Counted from the stretch's first letter, positions 30,604 through 44,972 are shown. The stretch: 64,000 nt of DNA from Pseudofrankia inefficax (GCF_000166135.1 NC_014666.1:7874001-7938000); one strand, 5' to 3'. The notes: generated by a model from the letters alone, not told the origin. Made by a program: numbers and translations.

Positions 30604-33600
30604 GTGGCCGTCTGGGGTGGGAGTGGGCCGGCCGGCGGCCGCCATGCCCGACCAGCCCGGCCCGAGCCCCAGCCGGCGCCGCCCGGGCCGCCGGCACCCG
30701 CGGACGCGACGCCGCCGATGCTTCTCGGCGAGGCGGACCCGGCCGCCGCCGAGCGCATGTGGGCCTGGCTCGCCCGCCCCGCGACCGGCCCGACGCCACT
30801 GCTGCCGCGGCCTCCCGAGTCCTGGCGATGGTGGCGCCGGTCCTCCACCGGAGAACCGGCGGGTCGGTCGCCAACCGGACGGCCGGTCCGGCGGCCACCT
30901 TTGGCGGACGTGCGCCGCCCCAGCACGACCCGACCTGGCGGGGGCCCGAAACAGGACGCCGGCGGCTCCGGCGCGATCCAACGAACCGATGCCGCGCCCT
31001 CGGCGAGTCGGCAGCCAGCTACCAGCGCCGCACGACGAACAGGCGAGCAGCCAGGCCGGCCGGACCGCCCGAAGGCTGGCGCATCGCTGCTCGCGGCCGG
31101 CCTGTTGGCCGAGCTGACCGGACGACGGCCGGCGCTGCCCGCCTCGTGGTTCCGTGGGCGCCAGGAGGAACTGCGCCTGGCCGCCGACGCCGACGGCGCA
31201 CGCTTCCTGGATTGCGCCACCCGGCTGCTGTCCGCCGAGCTGGCGGCACTGGGCCGGCCGCTACCACCAGTGTTCGCGGCGACGCTGACCGAGGACGCGC
31301 TGGTCCTGCACCTGGCGCCCGCCCCGGCCGAGCCACCCCCGGCACCCTGGTGGAAGGCCGCGGCCGGGACCTGGCGAGTCGACAGGCTGGCCGACGCCCC
31401 AGACGGCCTGTCCCCCGGCGTGGCCGCCTCGATCCCGCCGGCGACCCCGGCGCCGTTTCCCGGGCTCGCGACCGTGGGGTTCGCCGCCGAGCGGGCCAGA
31501 GTTCTGGTCGACATCGAGGGCGCGCCGGGCACGATCGCGATCGGCGGCCACCCGGCGCGGGCGAGGGAGACAGCGGTCTCGATCGCCGTCGAGCTGGCGA
31601 CCAACCGCTGGTCGGACGCGCTACGGGTCTACCTGGTCGGATTCGGGGATGACCCGTCGGTGATCGCGCCGGGCCGGCTGCGGACGGTGGAGACCGTCGA
31701 GGCGGCGCTGGCCGAGCTCGCGACCCACCAGCGGCAGCGGGTGAACGCCCAGGTGTCGGGCGGCGACTGGGACGGCGGCCAGGCAGGACCGGTGTTGCTC
31801 GGCCGGCAGGCGGCCAGGACCCAGGCACTGTGGACGCCGGATCTGCTGGTGCTGGCCGAGCCACCGGACGAAGCCACGGCACAGGTGCTCGCCCGGTACG
31901 CGCACGGCCGGGATCGCGCCGTGGGCGTACTGGTGGTCGGCGAGACCCCGGCCGCGCGCTGGGTGTTCACCGCGTCGCGCGACGGCCGGCTCTCCCTGGG
32001 CGTCCTGGGCCTCGATGTGACGGCACAACGCCTACCCGCGCAGGCCTATGCGTCGATCATCGACATGTTCCGTTCCCTCGATCCCTGGAACGAGGCGCCG
32101 GCCGACGCCCTCCCCGTCGGGGGGAACGACGTCGGTCCGGCCAACGTCGCCCGGCCGCCGCTGGCAGGCTGGACGGTCGCGGCCAGCCGAGCGAACCACC
32201 CCCCTGCGTCCGACCCGGTCGTTCAGCTACCCACCGCGCGACGCGCGGCAGGTGCTCCCAGCCGGCAACCACCGACGACTCCTGGCCCGTTCCTGCTGGT
32301 CCCGACGGCGCCCAGCGCACCACCACAACCGCCCACACCGCCAGCCCCGGTAGCTCCGCCGCCACGAGCCGCTCCGCCGGAGCCGTTCCTTCCCGTTCTC
32401 CCGGAAGCCGGTCAGACCAGTCCGGTGCCGCCGGCCGGCCGCCGGCCCGCCACGCCAGATCCGTCGAGCGCCCCCGTAGCGGTCTGGCCGCTGCCGGACT
32501 CGTCCCCTCCGCACGCGTCCCCGCCGAACTCGTCGCCGCGGACGGTGCCCGGTGCCGTCGCTCCAGCGACACCGCCACCGACGCGGTTCCCCCGCCCAGG
32601 ACAGCCCGCCGCCCGCGGACCGATCTCGATCCTGGTCCCGGCGCCGTCGCAGAGGTCCAGGCCGCCGGGACAGGACGACTCCGCCGTCCGGCCGCCTCCG
32701 GCGCCCCCGGCCGCGCGGCCACGACCGTCGCCCGCCGGTCCGGCCTCACCCCTCCAGCTGCCCTGGGTCGCGACCCCGGCACCCTCGCCGCCGGAAGCCG
32801 CCTGGGCCCAGCCTCCGGAGCCCTCGGCCGAGGTGGAGATCAAGGTGCTGGGCCGACCCGTGGTCAGCGCTCCCGGCCGGCTGCCTGCGGATCAGGTCGA
32901 CGAGCTGACCGAACTCGTCGTCTACCTCGCGTTGAACCCGGCCGACCCACCGATGCGCATCCTGGCCGCCGCGCTCTGGCCAGGCGGCGCCACGGACGCG
33001 GTCGTCGCCGACGCGATCCGCCGAGCTCAGGCCTGGCTCGGCGCGGATCCGGTCGGCCGCCCTCGGCTACTGCTCAGCGGCGACGGCCGGCCTCGCCTCG
33101 ACCCGGGTGTCCGCTGCGACTGGCGGCTGTTCACCGCCTGGGCGCGCCGGGCTGTGTCCCGCGGGGAGACGCCCGGCACCGGGGGTCAGGCCGTCAGCGC
33201 GACGGGAACCACTGCCGACGGACCGGCGGCCGACCTCGTGGCGGCGCTGCGCCTGGTCTCAGGCCCGGTCCTGGCTGATCTCCCGGACGGGCGATACGGC
33301 TGGCTGCTGGCCTCTGGGCTCGCCGAACGGATCCGCGCGGCGGTCGTGGACGTGGCCCACCGCCTGGCCGGCCTCAGCCTCACCGCTGGCGACACGGCCA
33401 CGGCGATGGCGGCCTGCCGGACGGGCCTGCGGGCCGTCCCGACGGCGGAACCGCTGTGGCGGGACCTGTTGCGCACCGTCGCGGCGCGCGGCGACCGGCA
33501 TGCGCTCCAGGCGGTCGCCGCCGAGATGTATCGAGCGCTGCCACCCGCGGCCACGCCCCAGCGGGATCACCCGGCGGCTCTGGGCCGCCGTCGCGTCGAA

Positions 33601-33666
33601 GCAGGCGCCGAGCCGGAGACGAACGAACTGGTCCAGAGCCTGCTGCCCGGCTACCGCCCCCACTGA
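30604..33666 (+). CDS. Large BTAD-containing protein of the secretion-like locus, 1020 aa
   Basis: The GTG at 30604 is preceded by AGGAGGG at six bases; an ATG at 30508 is in frame but lacks a ribosome binding site. Residues ~1-160 are Pro/Arg-rich. Residues ~165-480 form an alpha/beta region found in actinobacterial proteins of this kind (R-V-L-V-D-I-E-G-A-P-G-T-I, then L-L-V-L-A-E-P-P-D-E-A). A long Pro-rich linker spans ~520-740. The C-terminus is a DNA-binding plus TPR-type bacterial transcriptional activator domain: E-I-K-V-L-G-R-P-V-V near 745, A-L-W-P-G-G, then D-L-P-D-G-R-Y-G-W and helical repeats. It lies downstream of the ATPase and WXG100 genes and probably belongs with them; whether it regulates or is structural is not known. 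Confidence 0.75.
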   Translation: MAVWGGSGPAGGRHARPARPEPQPAPPGPPAPADATPPMLLGEADPAAAERMWAWLARPATGPTPLLPRPPESWRWWRRSSTGEPAGRSPTGRPVRRPPLADVRRPSTTRPGGGPKQDAGGSGAIQRTDAAPSASRQPATSAARRTGEQPGRPDRPKAGASLLAAGLLAELTGRRPALPASWFRGRQEELRLAADADGARFLDCATRLLSAELAALGRPLPPVFAATLTEDALVLHLAPAPAEPPPAPWWKAAAGTWRVDRLADAPDGLSPGVAASIPPATPAPFPGLATVGFAAERARVLVDIEGAPGTIAIGGHPARARETAVSIAVELATNRWSDALRVYLVGFGDDPSVIAPGRLRTVETVEAALAELATHQRQRVNAQVSGGDWDGGQAGPVLLGRQAARTQALWTPDLLVLAEPPDEATAQVLARYAHGRDRAVGVLVVGETPAARWVFTASRDGRLSLGVLGLDVTAQRLPAQAYASIIDMFRSLDPWNEAPADALPVGGNDVGPANVARPPLAGWTVAASRANHPPASDPVVQLPTARRAAGAPSRQPPTTPGPFLLVPTAPSAPPQPPTPPAPVAPPPRAAPPEPFLPVLPEAGQTSPVPPAGRRPATPDPSSAPVAVWPLPDSSPPHASPPNSSPRTVPGAVAPATPPPTRFPRPGQPAARGPISILVPAPSQRSRPPGQDDSAVRPPPAPPAARPRPSPAGPASPLQLPWVATPAPSPPEAAWAQPPEPSAEVEIKVLGRPVVSAPGRLPADQVDELTELVVYLALNPADPPMRILAAALWPGGATDAVVADAIRRAQAWLGADPVGRPRLLLSGDGRPRLDPGVRCDWRLFTAWARRAVSRGETPGTGGQAVSATGTTADGPAADLVAALRLVSGPVLADLPDGRYGWLLASGLAERIRAAVVDVAHRLAGLSLTAGDTATAMAACRTGLRAVPTAEPLWRDLLRTVAARGDRHALQAVAAEMYRALPPAATPQRDHPAALGRRRVEAGAEPETNELVQSLLPGYRPH

Positions 33667-33773
33667 CGACCCCGCGCCGAGCCGGCGCACCGCCCCATCG
33701 CGCACGGACAAGGCACGATAGAACGCGCACTCTGGCATCACCCCGCGCCAGCCGCTCTCTGGGAGGTACCCAC

Positions 33774-35273
33774 GTGAACGTGCACGGCCTGCTCGGCACC
33801 GCCGGCGCCGGGGCCACCGGTCACGCCGACAGCGCGCGTCCGGCGGTGCGGCTCGCCGACGCGGCCCTGCGGCGCGACGAGCTGTGGGCCGCCGCGACGG
33901 CGGTCGCGGACGAGGTCGCCGGCGCGGCGGTGGTCGCGGTGCACGGGTCCGCGAGCCTGCGGACCGTCGTCGGCATCGTCGGCTGCCTGCTGGCCGGCGT
34001 CCCGGTCGTCCCGGTGCCAGCCGACGCGGGCCCGCGCGAACGAGCGCACATCCTGGCCGATTCGAGGGCCGAGCTCTGGCTCGGAGACCCACCCGCCAAC
34101 GGGGACCGGCTTGACGAGGGCAGCCGCGCCCTGACCGTCGTCCCGATCGACCCGGCCCGCAGGTCTGACACGTCCTACCCTGAGCCAGATCCCAGCACCA
34201 CCGCCATGATCATGTACACGTCCGGCACAACCGGCGCTCCCAAGGGCGTCGTGATCTCCCGACGCGCGATCGCCTCCTGCCTGGACGGACTGGCGAACGC
34301 CTGGGCCTGGACCGCAGATGACGTACTGGTCCACGGACTGCCGCTGTTCCATGTGCATGGCCTCGTGCTTGGCGTTCTCGGCGCCCTGCGCGTCGGAAGC
34401 CCGCTGGTGCACACCGGCCGGCCGCGTCCCGCCGAGTACGCCACCGCGGCCGAGCGGCATGGCGGAAGCCTCTTCTTCGGCGTGCCCACGGTCTGGTCGC
34501 GGATGTGCGACGAGCCAGCGGCCGCCGCGTCGCTCGGCCAGGCCCGGCTGTTGGTGTCCGGCAGCGCGCCACTCCCGGTCCCGGTCGCCGAGCGGCTGCG
34601 TGGCCTGACCGGCCTGGTGCCGGTCGAGCGGTACGGCATGACCGAATCCCTGATCACCGTCGCGGTGCGGTCCGACGGCGAGCGCCGGCCCGGGTGGGTC
34701 GGCCTGAGCCTGCCCGGCGTCGAGACCCGGCTCCGCCCGCTGCCCGACGCCAGCGACACCCCCGCGGCCACCAGCCCGGCCGCGGACAAGGATGTGCCGT
34801 GGGATGGCGAGTCGGTCGGCGAACTCCAGGTGCGAGGCGGGTCGCTGTTCGACGGGTATCTGGGCCTAGCCGAGGTGACGGCCGCCAGCTGGACCCCGGA
34901 CGGTTGGTTCCGCACAGGCGACGCGGCGGTCATCGACCCGGCCGGCTGGCACCGCATCGTCGGCCGGACCTCCGTCGACCTGATCAAGAGCGGCGGCTAC
35001 CGCATCGGCGCCGGCGAGGTCGAGGCGGCACTGCTCGCCCATCCCACGATCGTCGAGGCGGCCGTCGTCGGCGTGCCGGACCCCGACCTGGGCCAGCGCA
35101 TCGTCGCCTATGTCGTCGGCGACGGCACAACACCGGTCGACCCGGCCACGGTGGCCGACTTCGTCGCCACGCAGCTGTCCGTCCACAAGCGCCCGCGTGA
35201 GGTCCGCGTCGTCGAGGATCTGCCACGCAACGCGATGGGCAAGGTCCAGAAGAAGCTCCTCACGAGATCCTGA
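33774..35273 (+). CDS. matB: Malonyl-CoA synthetase (MatB-like acyl-CoA ligase)
   Basis: A 499-aa ANL-superfamily enzyme that activates malonate (or a methylmalonate-like acid) with ATP and CoA. The GTG at 33774 follows GGGAGG at seven bases. The P-loop M-Y-T-S-G-T-T-G-A-P-K-G lies near residue 145. L-P-L-F-H-V-H-G-L-V-L-G-V-L-G near 188 is the MatB signature. Y-G-M-T-E-S near 284, the hinge G-R-T-S-V-D-L-I-K-S-G-G-Y-R-I-G-A-G-E near 405 and the catalytic Lys in R-N-A-M-G-K-V-Q-K near 490 complete the fold. Every expected motif is present. It supplies extender units for polyketide or fatty acid pathways, but no polyketide synthase is in the window. Confidence 0.9.
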   Translation: MNVHGLLGTAGAGATGHADSARPAVRLADAALRRDELWAAATAVADEVAGAAVVAVHGSASLRTVVGIVGCLLAGVPVVPVPADAGPRERAHILADSRAELWLGDPPANGDRLDEGSRALTVVPIDPARRSDTSYPEPDPSTTAMIMYTSGTTGAPKGVVISRRAIASCLDGLANAWAWTADDVLVHGLPLFHVHGLVLGVLGALRVGSPLVHTGRPRPAEYATAAERHGGSLFFGVPTVWSRMCDEPAAAASLGQARLLVSGSAPLPVPVAERLRGLTGLVPVERYGMTESLITVAVRSDGERRPGWVGLSLPGVETRLRPLPDASDTPAATSPAADKDVPWDGESVGELQVRGGSLFDGYLGLAEVTAASWTPDGWFRTGDAAVIDPAGWHRIVGRTSVDLIKSGGYRIGAGEVEAALLAHPTIVEAAVVGVPDPDLGQRIVAYVVGDGTTPVDPATVADFVATQLSVHKRPREVRVVEDLPRNAMGKVQKKLLTRS

Positions 35274-35468
35274 CCAGGCGCTGGGGAGACGCTGCGACCC
35301 AGACCCAGCCTGGCCACGACGAGGGACGGTGGGACGGGCGGTACCCGCCGCCGCGCAGCCGATACTGGCTCGTTCGGCCCGTCCTCCGTGCTGTAAGGTA
35401 GCTCCAGTCGCCTGCGGGAGCGGGCGACGGCAGCACGTGACAGTGACAGCAAGCGACAACTGAACAAT

Positions 35469-35544
35469 GCGCTCGTAGCTCAACGGATAGAGCATCTGAC
35501 TACGGATCAGAAGGTTGGGGGTTCGAGTCCCTCCGAGCGCACCA
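35469..35544 (+). tRNA. tRNA-Arg(ACG)
   Basis: A 73-base body plus encoded CCA. Acceptor GCGCTCG pairs with CGAGCGC, the D arm has A-G-C-T-C-A-A-C-G-G, the anticodon stem CTGA/TCAG surrounds the loop with anticodon ACG, and the T arm reads GGGTTCGAGTCCC-like. No frameshift or insertion; no att-like duplication was seen downstream. Confidence 0.95.
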
Positions 35545-36131
35545 AACATGCTCTGACCTGCATGTTCACATTTTCACAAGCACCAGAACCTTCTGACCTG
35601 CTATCAGATGGTCCATCCGCACGACATAGGCGACGCGTCTGGTCCGTCACCTCGGCGGACGGCACGGCACTCATTGGCATCGTACGGCACCAGCAACGCT
35701 TTCTGATCTTCATGCGGTTCGCGTGTGCGCGAGGTGTGCGCGAGCGCCCCGGGAGAGCGCCTCTGCTCTGGCGATTCTGGCCACTTTCCGACGAGAGTTG
35801 GCCCGCGCATGTGAGCCGCGCGGCCTCGGCCTCAGGCAGGGCCTGGGGAGCGCTTCAAGATCTTGAAGCGCTCCCTCCCGCCAGGCCGGCACGGTCCATC
35901 GGTCGCAGGCGATGGACTAGATGGACGGTCGGAGGGGTGTTCACCAGCCAAGTCGTCCAGTGCTGTCGCTCCCCGGCGATGTTCCGGTGTCCGGTGCCGC
36001 CGCGGACCTGATGCTCGCGGTGGTGCGCTGCATCCCCGGCGACGACCGTCTTTGTGGTTTCCGGCCCGGCCGGGATCGTCTGGGAGCAGCGCCACGGCAC
36101 CGGCCGACCTTGAGACGGTGAGACTTCCCTT
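35545..36131. other. Gene-free stretch after tRNA-Arg
   Basis: No convincing gene on either strand; the short open frames present have shadow-type composition. The first ~150 bases are AT-richer than the neighbourhood and repeat CTGACCTGC twice. The 30-bp perfect palindrome described separately lies here. The region could hold the remains of an old element beside the tRNA. Confidence 0.5.
35846..35875. other. 30-bp perfect palindrome
   Basis: GGGAGCGCTTCAAGA followed immediately by its own reverse complement, with no spacer. The flanking bases (G at 35845, T at 35876) break the symmetry exactly. It lies in a gene-free region and is about 305 bases from tRNA-Arg. As RNA it would be a 13-bp stem with a tight loop; as DNA it could bind a symmetrical dimer. 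Confidence 0.8.
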
Positions 36132-36581
36132 CTACAGGAGCAGATTGAAAATTCGGCTGGCGCGGGCCCACTCCTCGGTACCAGGGTTGCGCACGTCCGG
36201 CTCCAGGATCGTGAAGGCCTCGGCGAGCGCGAGGCTCAGACCACCGGCGATGAGAGGCAGCCGGGTGGATGTGTCCTCGCTCAGGGCGATCTCGAGCGGG
36301 GGCCGGGCGGCGATCTGTTCCAGGATGGGGCTCAGCTCGATCTCCTCATCGAGGCGCCGGAAGCGGTGGATGCTCTCCTGAAGGCCCTTGGTGATCGGTA
36401 GATCCCATGGCTCGATGACATCACGAAGATTCGCCTTCGCTGTCGCCCGCGCGATCACCAGCAGGTCGTACAACTTGTCGTTGACGAACTCGTTGTGTCG
36501 TTTCAGGTCGTTTTTGTCGACGTCCAGTCCCGCGGCGGTCCGGAAAAACCGTTCGAACCTACTGACGCCCATGACCGGCAT
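36132..36581 (-). CDS. DUF1931 bacterial histone-fold protein
   Basis: A 149-aa protein, full length for the family, starting M-P-V-M-G-V-S-R-F-E-R-F-F-R. Two histone-like folds are visible: residues ~5-70 (D-V-D-K-N-D-L-K-R-H-N-E-F-V-N-D-K-L-Y-D-L-L) and ~85-145 (P-L-I-A-G-G-L-S-L-A-L-A-E-A-F). D-V-I-E-P-W-D-L-P-I-T-K-G-L-Q connects them. Structures of this family show a pseudo-dimer histone fold; DNA binding is disputed. It lies 150 bases beyond clpB in the same direction and is probably part of the heat-shock cluster. Confidence 0.9.
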   Translation of the reverse strand: MPVMGVSRFERFFRTAAGLDVDKNDLKRHNEFVNDKLYDLLVIARATAKANLRDVIEPWDLPITKGLQESIHRFRRLDEEIELSPILEQIAARPPLEIALSEDTSTRLPLIAGGLSLALAEAFTILEPDVRNPGTEEWARASRIFNLLL

Positions 36582-36733
36582 GGCTGTCGTCCCCCGATCT
36601 TCCGTGACGCGAGGCCGGTACGCGGTGACGCGCACCGCCGCCTCGCATCCGCTTCAGCGCGGACATACCTTTCTACCGAATCGGCATTGCCCACCGAGTG
36701 ATCCGTACACGTCCCAGACGCCGGCCAACACGC

Positions 36734-39360
<2,627 letters not shown>

Positions 39361-39370
<10 letters not shown>

Positions 39371-39819
39371 AGTCGTCCGCTCCTCGCGTTGCTGGCTTCC
39401 AGCACCGACCGGACCCGCGGGGAGGTGCTGCCGCCGAGGGCGGCTTCCAGCGCGTCGATGCGGTCGAGCAGATCGAGCACGAGGCCGATGGCGGCGTAAT
39501 TCAGGCCGAGACCGGCCCGTAGCCGCCGGATCCGGGCGATGGTCGCTGGAGCGTCCGGCGGGAACCACAGGGTGCCGGCGGCGTCGCGGGAGGTGTCCAG
39601 CAGGCTGAGCGTGGCGAACTGGCGGACCAGTTCGGGATGCAGCCCGGCCCGGTCGGCGACCGTCTCCAACGTGAGCCAGTTGGCGACGCCGAACCGTGGT
39701 TGGGCCTGGCTTCTCGCGCTTACGGTGCCGCGGCGCGGGCGGCGGACCAGCGCCAGCGGGTAGCGGCGGGAGGCATCGGGCCGGGACCCCCCACTCTCCG
39801 GTTGGCAACGGGTGCTCAT
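39361..39819 (-). CDS. CbpM-like chaperone modulator (MerR-type)
   Basis: 152 aa from the ATG with AAGGAGG five bases upstream. An N-terminal basic, disordered ~60 residues is followed by a MerR-like helix-turn-helix ([20 protein letters not shown]) and a helical tail ([15 protein letters not shown]). The absence of the MerR wing pattern and the position directly between dnaJ and clpB match actinobacterial CbpM/chaperone modulators, which bind the DnaJ/CbpA J-domain. HspR, the other MerR member of chaperone operons, is an alternative; no HAIR element was seen. Confidence 0.75.
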
Positions 39820-39912
39820 CCTCGCCTCCTTACTGTCACGCCCGGACACAAGTCCCGCCGTGAGTCACGGCTGGCCACCTGGCCCCGATCGCGTTCTGAT
39901 CAGGTGCGGCGT

Positions 39913-40866
39913 CTATGTCCGCGGATCGAACGTGGAGATCGCGGCCAGTTCTTCGAACAGCGCGCGTTCGCGGTCAGTCAGCTTCGCCGGGACCATCACG
40001 CTGACCTCGGCATACAGGTCCCCGGGCGAACCCCGCGGGTTGGGCATGCCCTCACCGCGCAGGCGCAGCCGCCGGCCGGACGACGAACCGGCCGGGACGT
40101 GGACCTTGACCTCGCCGCCTGGAGTGGCGACGGGGACGGTCGCACCGAGCGCAGCCTCCCAGGGCGAGACCGCCACGGTCAGGTGGATGTCCCGCCCAGA
40201 CAGCCGATAACGCGGATGCGGCATGATGCGCACCCGCAGGTACAGATCCCCGGCCGGGCCCTCGCCGCTGGCGCGCCCGCCCTGCCCGGCCAGCCGGATC
40301 CGCTGCCCGTCCACCACCCCGGGCGGGACGGTCACGGTGTAGCCCCGCGCGCCCTCAGCGCCAGCGAGGGTCACCTGACGGCGGCCGCCCCGGTACGCCT
40401 CCTCGACGCTCAGCGCCAGCTCGGCCTCCTGATCGGCGCCGGGAATCGGACCGCTCGCCCCCCGTGCGCCGCGACCCGCTCCGAACAGGTCTCCGAACAG
40501 GTCCTCGAAGCCACCGCCACCGCCGAAGCCCGCCTCGAAGCCCGGCGTCACCCGGACCCGCTGGCCCGAGCCCCCGCGTCCGGCGCCGGCACCCCCGAAG
40601 CCAGCGCCGACGCCGGCGGCCACCCGTTCGTCGTAGTCCTCGGGTATGCGCCGGAAGTCCGGCCCGAACCGGTCGTACCGGCCCCGGGTCTTCGGGTCCG
40701 ACAGCACCTGGTAGGCGTCGTTGATCTCCTTGAAACGCTCCTCCGCTGCCGGATCCTTGTTCACATCCGGGTGGTAGCGGCGGGCCAGCTTCCGGTAGGC
40801 CTGCTGGATCTCCTCCGTCGACGCGTCGCGGCTGACGCCGAGAGCCTCGTAATAATCCTGGGCCAC
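39913..40866 (-). CDS. dnaJ: DnaJ/CbpA co-chaperone (no zinc finger)
   Basis: 317 aa starting at GTG 40866, with GGAG eight bases upstream. The J domain spans residues ~1-65 with H-P-D (Y-H-P-D-V-N) and helices I-IV. A Gly/Phe-rich region with G-G-A-G-A-G-R-G-G at ~90-145 follows. Two C-terminal beta domains include the client-binding segment [15 protein letters not shown]. The zinc-finger cysteines of type I DnaJ are missing, so it is the CbpA-like class II type. It lies four bases after grpE. Confidence 0.9.
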   Translation of the reverse strand: MAQDYYEALGVSRDASTEEIQQAYRKLARRYHPDVNKDPAAEERFKEINDAYQVLSDPKTRGRYDRFGPDFRRIPEDYDERVAAGVGAGFGGAGAGRGGSGQRVRVTPGFEAGFGGGGGFEDLFGDLFGAGRGARGASGPIPGADQEAELALSVEEAYRGGRRQVTLAGAEGARGYTVTVPPGVVDGQRIRLAGQGGRASGEGPAGDLYLRVRIMPHPRYRLSGRDIHLTVAVSPWEAALGATVPVATPGGEVKVHVPAGSSSGRRLRLRGEGMPNPRGSPGDLYAEVSVMVPAKLTDRERALFEELAAISTFDPRT

Positions 40867-40870
40867 GGCG

Positions 40871-41491
40871 TCACTCCGAGGGCTTGCTGACGGCGACGCC
40901 TACCGGGCGCAGCTGCCGGCCGGGCTCGCCGTAGCCGGGCCGGAGCACGGTGACCACTGTGCCCGGCGGCTTGCCCGGCTCGTCGACGAGGCTCACCACG
41001 TCATGCCTGGCAGGGTCGAAGGGCACGCCGACCTCGTCGTGGCGTGGGTAGCCGAGCCGGGCCAGCACGTCGACCGCCTGGTCGCGCACGGCCTGGACGC
41101 CGGTCAGGATCGATTCCGGGTCGGCCCCGGCATGGGCCAGCGCGAGCTCGAGGTGGTCGAGCACCGGGAGCCAGGCCGTGGCCGCCCGGACGCGCTCGGC
41201 CTCCCGTTCCCGTTCCACCTCCCGGGCGCACCACTTACGTTGGTTGTCGAGGTCTGCGAGGGCTTGCCGCCAGCGGGCCATGAGCTCCTCGATCCGCGCG
41301 GCGAGCGCCGCCGGCTCCTCTTGCCGGTCGACTCCGGCGGGATGCTCCACCCCGGCCGGCTGCTCGCCGCCAGCAGGCCGCGCCTCGCCTACCGGCCGAT
41401 CGACGGCTGCCGACGGGTCCGCGCCCGTGGGACGGTTCCCACGTGGATGATCCTCTCCGGTTCCTGATGGTGGCCGAGGGGCAGACGTCAT
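40871..41491 (-). CDS. grpE: GrpE nucleotide exchange factor
   Basis: 206 aa with GGAGGA nine bases before the ATG. A long Pro/Ala-rich, disordered start (~1-65) precedes the coiled-coil helix ([22 protein letters not shown]) and the beta wing [13 protein letters not shown]. It releases ADP from DnaK. dnaK is directly upstream. Confidence 0.9.
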   Translation of the reverse strand: MTSAPRPPSGTGEDHPRGNRPTGADPSAAVDRPVGEARPAGGEQPAGVEHPAGVDRQEEPAALAARIEELMARWRQALADLDNQRKWCAREVEREREAERVRAATAWLPVLDHLELALAHAGADPESILTGVQAVRDQAVDVLARLGYPRHDEVGVPFDPARHDVVSLVDEPGKPPGTVVTVLRPGYGEPGRQLRPVGVAVSKPSE

Positions 41492-41578
41492 CGCTCAGTC
41501 CTCCGCTCGCTCAACGCTCCCGGTCGCCTCGTTCGCCCGTTCGCCTCGCGGGACGGTTCCGCGCGCCCGCTCCTAGGC

Positions 41579-43492
<1,914 letters not shown>

Positions 43493-43889
43493 GAACCTGC
43501 CCCTAGCTGGGAGCGAGCGGAAACGGTCAGAAATCGAACGCGGCCACCACGGGCCGTCCAAAGATCCCGGTTAGGGATGTCCTGACTAAGCCAGTCAGAC
43601 GAAGCCGGTCACACCGCCCGATATCGGCCTAGCGGGTGTTACCCGCGGGTTCGCCATGCACTGCCCTCCCCAGCTCGGCGACACCCAAACTTTGAGCCAG
43701 ATCGCGCATCGTCGATAGACATGACGCCGGTCCGCGGCCCAAGTGGATCCCGTTTCGATGAGCGCCCGGCCACGGCCTCGCGCCGGGGGGCGCCGAGTCG
43801 ATCGGAGCCGCCGCGTTTTGTGGACGGTGGGCACGGAACCCCCCAAGTGGAGGGCTCACGCCGCCGGTGGCACAAAGGCAGGAGAAATC
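43493..43889. other. Divergent region between dnaK and the SRPBCC gene
   Basis: About 400 bases without a gene. It holds the likely dnaK promoter, the short inverted repeat at 43582-43598 described separately, and the leader of the rightward gene. No CIRCE or HAIR repeat was recognised. Confidence 0.5.
43582..43598. promoter_or_regulatory. Short inverted repeat upstream of dnaK
   Basis: CTGACT and AGTCAG flank a five-base centre, ~90 bases before the dnaK ATG. It does not match HAIR (CTTGAGT) or CIRCE (TTAGCACTC), so the regulator is unknown. Confidence 0.3.
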
Positions 43890-44891
43890 ATGAACACTCG
43901 GCTGCCGCACCACGACGGGCAATTCCCGAGCAGCGCGAGCAGCCGGAGCGGACAGGCGAGCCAGCCTGGACGGCCCGGGGCGGAGTCGCTTCGCAGCGCG
44001 CTCGGCTGGTTCAGCCTGGGGCTCGGCGCCGCCGAGATCAGCGCCCCGCACTCGCTGGCCAGAACGCTCGGCGTCCACAACTCGGCCACGAACCGGTCCA
44101 TCCTCCGGCTGTTCGGCGTCCGGGAGGTCTCAGCCGGGGTCGGGGTCTTCGTCAGCCGACGCCCGGCACGGGCGCTGTGGGGTCGGGTCGCGGGAGACGT
44201 GCTGGATCTCTCGGCGCTCGGGCTCGCGTTGAGCCGGTACCGCCTCCATCCGCGGAGCGCGGCTCGGCTGAGCGTCGCCACCGCGGCGGTTGTCGGCTGC
44301 ACGGTGCTGGATGTGATCGCCGCCTGTAAGCAGGCCGCCATGACCGAGGCGGAACGCAGGACGGGTGGGAACAGGCGCCCGGTGCACGGGACGGCGACCG
44401 CGACCATCCGGCGGTCTCCGGCGGAGCTCTACAAGGCCTGGCATGACTTCGAGCGCCTGCCGAGGTTCATGTACCACCTGGACTCGGTGCGCGTCGTCGA
44501 CGGGCATTCGCACTGGAAGGCCAAGGGTCCGGCGGGGACCCACGTCGAGTGGGACGCCGAGGTTGTCGAAGACCGCCCGGACACCCTGATCGCCTGGCGT
44601 TCCGTCAACGGGTCGCAGATCGACAACGCCGGCTGCGTGCGGTTCGTCCCGGCACCCGGCGACCGGGGCACCGAGGTCCACGTCAGCCTCGATTACCACG
44701 CGCCCGGTGGCCCCGCCGCCGTGGCGGTGGCGAAGCTTCTCGGCGAGGAGCCCGGCCAACAGATCGCCGATGACCTGCGCCGGTTCAAGCAGATCATGGA
44801 AGTCGGCGAGATCGTCCGGTCCGAGGGGAGCCCGGCGGGTGCTCGGGCGTCCAACCAGCTCCACCAGCGTCCGGCCCAGCCGATTGGCTGA
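43890..44891 (+). CDS. Membrane-associated SRPBCC (START-like) protein
   Basis: 333 aa from the ATG with AGGAGA five bases upstream. Residues ~45-155 contain hydrophobic segments (A-L-G-W-F-S-L-G-L-G-A-A-E, A-A-V-V-G-C-T-V-L-D-V-I-A-A), consistent with a short membrane domain. The C-terminal half (~165-305) has the SRPBCC order: A-T-I-R-R-S-P-A-E-L-Y-K-A-W-H-D-F-E-R-L-P-R-F-M, then W-K-A-K-G-P-A-G, R-S-V-N-G-S and the helix G-Q-Q-I-A-D-D-L-R-R-F-K. Such combinations occur in actinobacterial and other stress loci; the ligand is unknown. It precedes the zinc dehydrogenase with an 80-base gap. Confidence 0.8.
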   Translation: MNTRLPHHDGQFPSSASSRSGQASQPGRPGAESLRSALGWFSLGLGAAEISAPHSLARTLGVHNSATNRSILRLFGVREVSAGVGVFVSRRPARALWGRVAGDVLDLSALGLALSRYRLHPRSAARLSVATAAVVGCTVLDVIAACKQAAMTEAERRTGGNRRPVHGTATATIRRSPAELYKAWHDFERLPRFMYHLDSVRVVDGHSHWKAKGPAGTHVEWDAEVVEDRPDTLIAWRSVNGSQIDNAGCVRFVPAPGDRGTEVHVSLDYHAPGGPAAVAVAKLLGEEPGQQIADDLRRFKQIMEVGEIVRSEGSPAGARASNQLHQRPAQPIG

Positions 44892-44972
44892 TGGCGCAGA
44901 AAGCCCTGGACCGGTTCCTGGACCCCGAACCGGCTCCGGACTGTCCGGTACGCCAGACAAGAGGGGAACATC

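Noticed and set aside
43493-43600. CIRCE or HAIR heat-shock operator before dnaK
   Set aside because: The only inverted repeat (CTGACT-5-AGTCAG) matches neither consensus.
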